Positions 61,049-64,000 of a stretch of DNA of 64,000 nt are shown piece by piece. The DNA lies in NCBI RefSeq assembly GCF_000230735.2, contig NC_019962.1, positions 992,001 to 1,056,000 on the forward strand. The letters are read 5' to 3'. Origin of the DNA: Natrinema pellirubrum DSM 15624. GTDB lineage: Archaea; Halobacteriota; Halobacteria; Halobacteriales; Natrialbaceae. Each line of letters begins with the position of its first letter. Within the stretch, counting starts at the first letter, position 1. The translations under genes and the position numbers were made by a program. Below the pieces are notes generated by a model, which saw only the letters and a list, made by a program, of their open reading frames with translations, was not told the origin of the DNA and ran no database searches.

Positions 61049-61913
61049 ACAGCAGCCTCCAGAGTCCGCCCATGGTCAACGCTGCGCCGACGACGGTGTT
61101 GATCGCCGGGAACCACCAGTACGCACGGTCGACGGCGACGCTCGCGGTCGTGATTGCGACCACGAGTACGGGATAGACGAGCAGGAGGACTCCCATCCGA
61201 ACGTCGATCGCGCCGAAGGCGGCCGCGCTGGCGAGCCAGCACGCGCCACAGTAGGCGTAGGTCCGAGTTTCGCCCAGTACCGTCGCAGTCGTGCGGATCC
61301 CCGTCTCGCGGTCGGGCTCGATGTCGGGGATCGCGGAGAAGGTGTGCATCCCCATAGCCCAGAGCCAGCCGCCGACGATCGCGAGGAGGGGCGGTGCCGT
61401 CCCGGCGACGGCCGCGTACGCGGCGATCCCGGGCGTGACGTAGAGCCCGTTCGAGACCGAATCGAGCAGCGGCGTCGTCTTGAGCCGCGCCGGCGGGGCG
61501 CTGTAGGCCGCCCCGAGGACGAGGAAGGCCGCGAGCCAGGGCACCGCGGCCGCCCCGACCAGCGGGACGAGCAGGATCGCCAGCGCCGCACAGAGCCCGA
61601 CGGCCGCTGGGACGTACCCCTGTCCTCGATAGCGCGTCTCCCGATCCTCCTTTTTCGGGTTCGCGGCGTCGATATCCCGGTCGTAGACGTCGTTGATGCC
61701 GTAGAGGAAGACGTTCGCCGGCAGGAGAAAGTAGACGAACAGGGCGACCGTGGCCGGCGTGAGCAGCTCGTCGGGGGCGTCGGCGGCGTAGGCGACGCCG
61801 ACGACGACCGGCCCCGCGAGATAGAGCCAGAACCGCGGCCGCGAGAGCGACAGCAGGTACGACAGCTGCTCGCCGCGGTCGGTCTCGCCCGCTGCGGTCG
61901 GTTTCGAGGTCAT
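61041..61913 (-). CDS. lyeJ: Lycopene elongase / 1,2-hydratase (UbiA prenyltransferase)
   Basis: A 290-residue UbiA-family membrane enzyme with about eight to nine helices. It adds two C5 units to lycopene and hydrates it, giving the C50 precursor. The first aspartate-rich motif is NDVYDRDID near residue 70 (NDxxDxxxD), and the second is DIEPDRETG near residue 190. LSRPRFWLYLAGPVVVG is the family N-terminus. The ATG at 61913 is used. It overlaps cruF by 8 nt, so the two are translationally linked; crtD precedes it by 112 nt. Confidence 0.9.
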   Translation of the reverse strand: MTSKPTAAGETDRGEQLSYLLSLSRPRFWLYLAGPVVVGVAYAADAPDELLTPATVALFVYFLLPANVFLYGINDVYDRDIDAANPKKEDRETRYRGQGYVPAAVGLCAALAILLVPLVGAAAVPWLAAFLVLGAAYSAPPARLKTTPLLDSVSNGLYVTPGIAAYAAVAGTAPPLLAIVGGWLWAMGMHTFSAIPDIEPDRETGIRTTATVLGETRTYAYCGACWLASAAAFGAIDVRMGVLLLVYPVLVVAITTASVAVDRAYWWFPAINTVVGAALTMGGLWRLLYG

Positions 61914-62025
61914 CGATCGGCTCTCGAGGCTGTCCCGCACCGACTTCCGCGGCGCGGTCGGTCGTCTCGCTCCGAGCGGACGCGTCGCCCGATGCGTTCG
62001 ATCCGCCGGACCGCTCGAGCGGCCG

Positions 62026-63531
62026 TCACGGCGTGTGTGCGGTCCCGTGATCGTCGAGGACCGCGTCGGCGGTCAGTTCGCCGCTGATGAGACACATGGG
62101 CATGCCGATTCCGGGTGTGGTATCGCCGCCCACGAAGTAGAGTCCGTCGACTTCCTTCGAGCGGTGTGGGGGCCTGAAAAGCGCCGTCTGGCGGAGGGTG
62201 TGGGCCATCCCCAGTGCCGTCCCGTCGTGGCTGTTGTACCGGCTCGCGAAGTCGGAAACGGTGAACCGTTCCTCGAGGACGATCCGGTCCCGGAGGTCGG
62301 TGCCCGTGTTCGCGGCGATGTCGTCGAGGACCCGATCGCGGTACTCGTCGCGGATCTCGGGGGTGTCCTCGAGGCCGGGCGCGATCGGGACGAGGGCAAA
62401 GAGGGTGCTATGGCCCTCGGGCGCGACGGTGTCGTCCGTTTCGGAGGGGACACACAGGTAGTAGGCGGGATCGTCGGGCCACTGTGGGTCCTCGAAGATC
62501 TGATCGAAGTGGTCCTGCCAGTCGGTCGGCAGCACGAGCGTGTGATGTGCGAGTTCGTCGACCTCGCCCTCGACACCCAGATAGAGCAGAAAAGCGGAGG
62601 GCGCGTAGGTACGGTCCTCCCAGTAGTCGGCGTCGTAGCCGCGCCGTTCGGGGGTGAGCAGTTCCTGTTCGGTGTGGGCGTAGTCGGCGTTGCTGACGAC
62701 CAGATCCGCCGGGATCGGTCCCGAGGCGGTCTCGACCTCGAACCCGCCCGTCCGGCCCTTGATCTCCGTCGCCGGGCGACCTGTCTCGTACTCGACGCCG
62801 AGTTCCCGGCCGAGGTCCGTGACCCCGTCGACGACCGCGCCGATCCCGCCCTCGGGGTACCAGACGCCGAGGTTGAAATCGACGTGGCTCATCAGGTTGT
62901 ACAGCGCCGGCGTGTTCGTCGGCGAGCCGCCGAGGAAGACGAGCGTGTACTGCATGATCTGCTGGAGCTTCGGGTGGTCGAAGTAGCCCTCGACGTGGCC
63001 CTGCATCGAACCCAGCAGGGAGAGGCCGCGCGCCTGTCGGGCGACGTCGAGATCGAGGTAGTCCCGCAGCCGCGGCCGGTCCTCGTAGACGAAGTGTTCC
63101 ATCCCGACCTCGTAGTTCTCCTTGGACTTCTCGAGGTAGCGTTCCAGAGCCTCGCCCGCCCCCTGTTCGTACTCCTCGAAGACGGCTTTCGTCCGCTCCA
63201 AGTCCGGCGTGACGTCGACCCGGTCGCCGTCCTTGAAGAAGATCCGGTAGTGTGGATCGAGGTGTTCGAGGTCGTAATAGTCACTCGGGGTCCGGCCGAA
63301 CTCGGCGAAAAAGCGCTCGAAGACGTCGGGCATCAGATACCACGAGGGCCCCATATCGAACCGGAACCCGTCTTTCTCCAGCCGGCTTGCCCGGCCGCCG
63401 AGCTGTTCGTTCTTTTCGATGACGCGTACGTCGGCACCCGCATCGGCGAGATAACAGGCCGTCGAGAGCCCACCGATCCCGCTCCCGATCACGACGACCG
63501 ACTCACCGGCCAGCGATTGCATAGTCGACAT
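62026..63531 (-). CDS. crtD: Carotenoid desaturase (CrtD/CrtI family)
   Basis: A 501-residue FAD enzyme. The N-terminal VVVIGSGIGGLSTACYLADA binds FAD, followed by EKNEQLGGRASR, and the C-terminal LYFVGGDTTPGIGMPM is the family signature. Both phytoene desaturase (CrtI) and carotenoid 3,4-desaturase (CrtD) share this pattern. Operon position before lyeJ and cruF favours CrtD, as in Haloarcula japonica, in which case a CrtI would lie elsewhere in the genome. ATG codons at 63531 and 63522 are possible. A TATA-like GTTTAAC on its strand lies at 63549-63555. Confidence 0.85.
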   Translation of the reverse strand: MSTMQSLAGESVVVIGSGIGGLSTACYLADAGADVRVIEKNEQLGGRASRLEKDGFRFDMGPSWYLMPDVFERFFAEFGRTPSDYYDLEHLDPHYRIFFKDGDRVDVTPDLERTKAVFEEYEQGAGEALERYLEKSKENYEVGMEHFVYEDRPRLRDYLDLDVARQARGLSLLGSMQGHVEGYFDHPKLQQIMQYTLVFLGGSPTNTPALYNLMSHVDFNLGVWYPEGGIGAVVDGVTDLGRELGVEYETGRPATEIKGRTGGFEVETASGPIPADLVVSNADYAHTEQELLTPERRGYDADYWEDRTYAPSAFLLYLGVEGEVDELAHHTLVLPTDWQDHFDQIFEDPQWPDDPAYYLCVPSETDDTVAPEGHSTLFALVPIAPGLEDTPEIRDEYRDRVLDDIAANTGTDLRDRIVLEERFTVSDFASRYNSHDGTALGMAHTLRQTALFRPPHRSKEVDGLYFVGGDTTPGIGMPMCLISGELTADAVLDDHGTAHTP

Positions 63532-63676
63532 GAGTAGCTGACCCGTGTTAAACGTGGTTCACACATAGGTAGGGAACCCGACCCGTTATCAGGGAGGGTG
63601 AGCGATGGACGGCTTCCGTCCGCCGGCAGCCGTGCGTTCCCCGGGGATTCCTGTGTCCGGCTCGCGTAGCGGACGT

Positions 63677-64000
63677 ATGGACGGAACGACAGCCGTCGTG
63701 ACCGGCGGCACGCGCGGCATCGGCCGTGCCGTCGCCGAAGCGTTCGCGACCGAGGGAGCGACCGTCGTCATCGGCGCTCGAGACGCCGACGACGTCGCGG
63801 CGACCATCGACGACCTCGAGCGGGCGGGCGGGACCGCCGACGGGCACCGGACCGATGTCCGGGACGAGTACGACGTGGAGCGGCTGACCGAGACCGCCGC
63901 GCGAGCGGGCTCGGAGGGCGGGATCGACGTCGTCGTTCCCGCGGCGGGGGTCTATCACGGCGAACCGGGGCAGACGCCGATGGACGACGAGTCGTACTCG
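63677..64000 (+). CDS. Short-chain dehydrogenase/reductase, N-terminal part (truncated by window edge)
   Basis: The first 108 codons of an SDR-family oxidoreductase. The cofactor motif VVTGGTRGIGRAVAEAFA gives TGxxxGIG at residues 9-16. The HRTDVRDEYDVE block is the adenine-contact region, and IDVVVPAAGVYHG corresponds to the NAG motif (here AAG). The catalytic Ser-Tyr-Lys triad lies beyond the window. Substrate cannot be judged. Divergent from the carotenoid operon. Confidence 0.85.
   Translation, partial: MDGTTAVVTGGTRGIGRAVAEAFATEGATVVIGARDADDVAATIDDLERAGGTADGHRTDVRDEYDVERLTETAARAGSEGGIDVVVPAAGVYHGEPGQTPMDDESYS

Noticed and set aside
63861-64000. Possible short inverted repeats in the partial dehydrogenase gene
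   Set aside because: They fall within codon-biased GC-rich coding sequence and are no stronger than expected by chance.

Overview
The window is 64 kb of a high-GC haloarchaeal chromosome (class Halobacteria; an order Natrialbales relative is plausible, but the sequence alone does not fix the genus). The evidence is very acidic proteomes, short intergenic regions with TTTWWW-type TATA boxes about 25-28 nt before many start codons (leaderless transcripts), archaeal Orc1/Cdc6, ribosomal protein L40e, halorhodopsin, bacterioruberin genes and Bat-type HTH_10 regulators. I see no rRNA, tRNA, CRISPR array, insertion sequence or prophage. It reads as chromosomal core rather than an accessory island.

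Layout. 1-3.3 kb: glycerol catabolism (glpA cut by the left edge, divergent from glpK and a glpX-like membrane gene). 3.4-9.6 kb: phosphoglycolate phosphatase, membrane hypotheticals, wyosine synthase Taw1, a DICT-domain protein, then the riboflavin pair rbkR-ribB. 9.8-19.1 kb: ilvE, transporters and membrane proteins, peroxiredoxin, rRNA modification enzyme Tsr3, L40e and halorhodopsin. 19.5-23 kb: MBL hydrolase, DUF99, family-4 uracil-DNA glycosylase and hisH. 23.1-25.5 kb: a replication origin with ORB-type repeats followed by orc1/cdc6. 25.6-44.6 kb: housekeeping genes (trm1, dcd, pth2, ychF, an ArsA/Get3 ATPase, a COG0523 GTPase) mixed with transporters and hypotheticals. 44.8-51.9 kb: cstA, a class-V aminotransferase, NAD(P)H-hydrate dehydratase and glutamate dehydrogenase. 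52-58.4 kb: two large Bat-like sensor/regulators with msrB and small zinc proteins between them. 58.7-63.5 kb: carotenoid genes, with crtB facing a crtD-lyeJ-cruF operon. The right edge cuts a short-chain dehydrogenase.

How the genes work together. glpK and glpA feed glycerol into central metabolism. crtB, crtD, lyeJ and cruF cover synthesis of the C40 backbone and its conversion to the C50 pigment bacterioruberin. Two Bat-like light/redox-type regulators lie next to this block and a halorhodopsin lies 40 kb away, but no bacteriorhodopsin or brp/blh gene is in the window. The most distinctive non-coding structure is the origin at about 23.39-24.30 kb: a 24-bp perfect inverted repeat 449 bp apart, seven same-direction ORB-like elements, an AT-rich patch and a separate set of 21-22-bp tandem iterons. 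Several promoters carry dyads placed like operators (glpK, rbkR, a FilR1-like regulator, cstA, a zinc-ribbon gene). At least seven tiny zinc-ribbon or zinc-finger proteins are scattered through the window.
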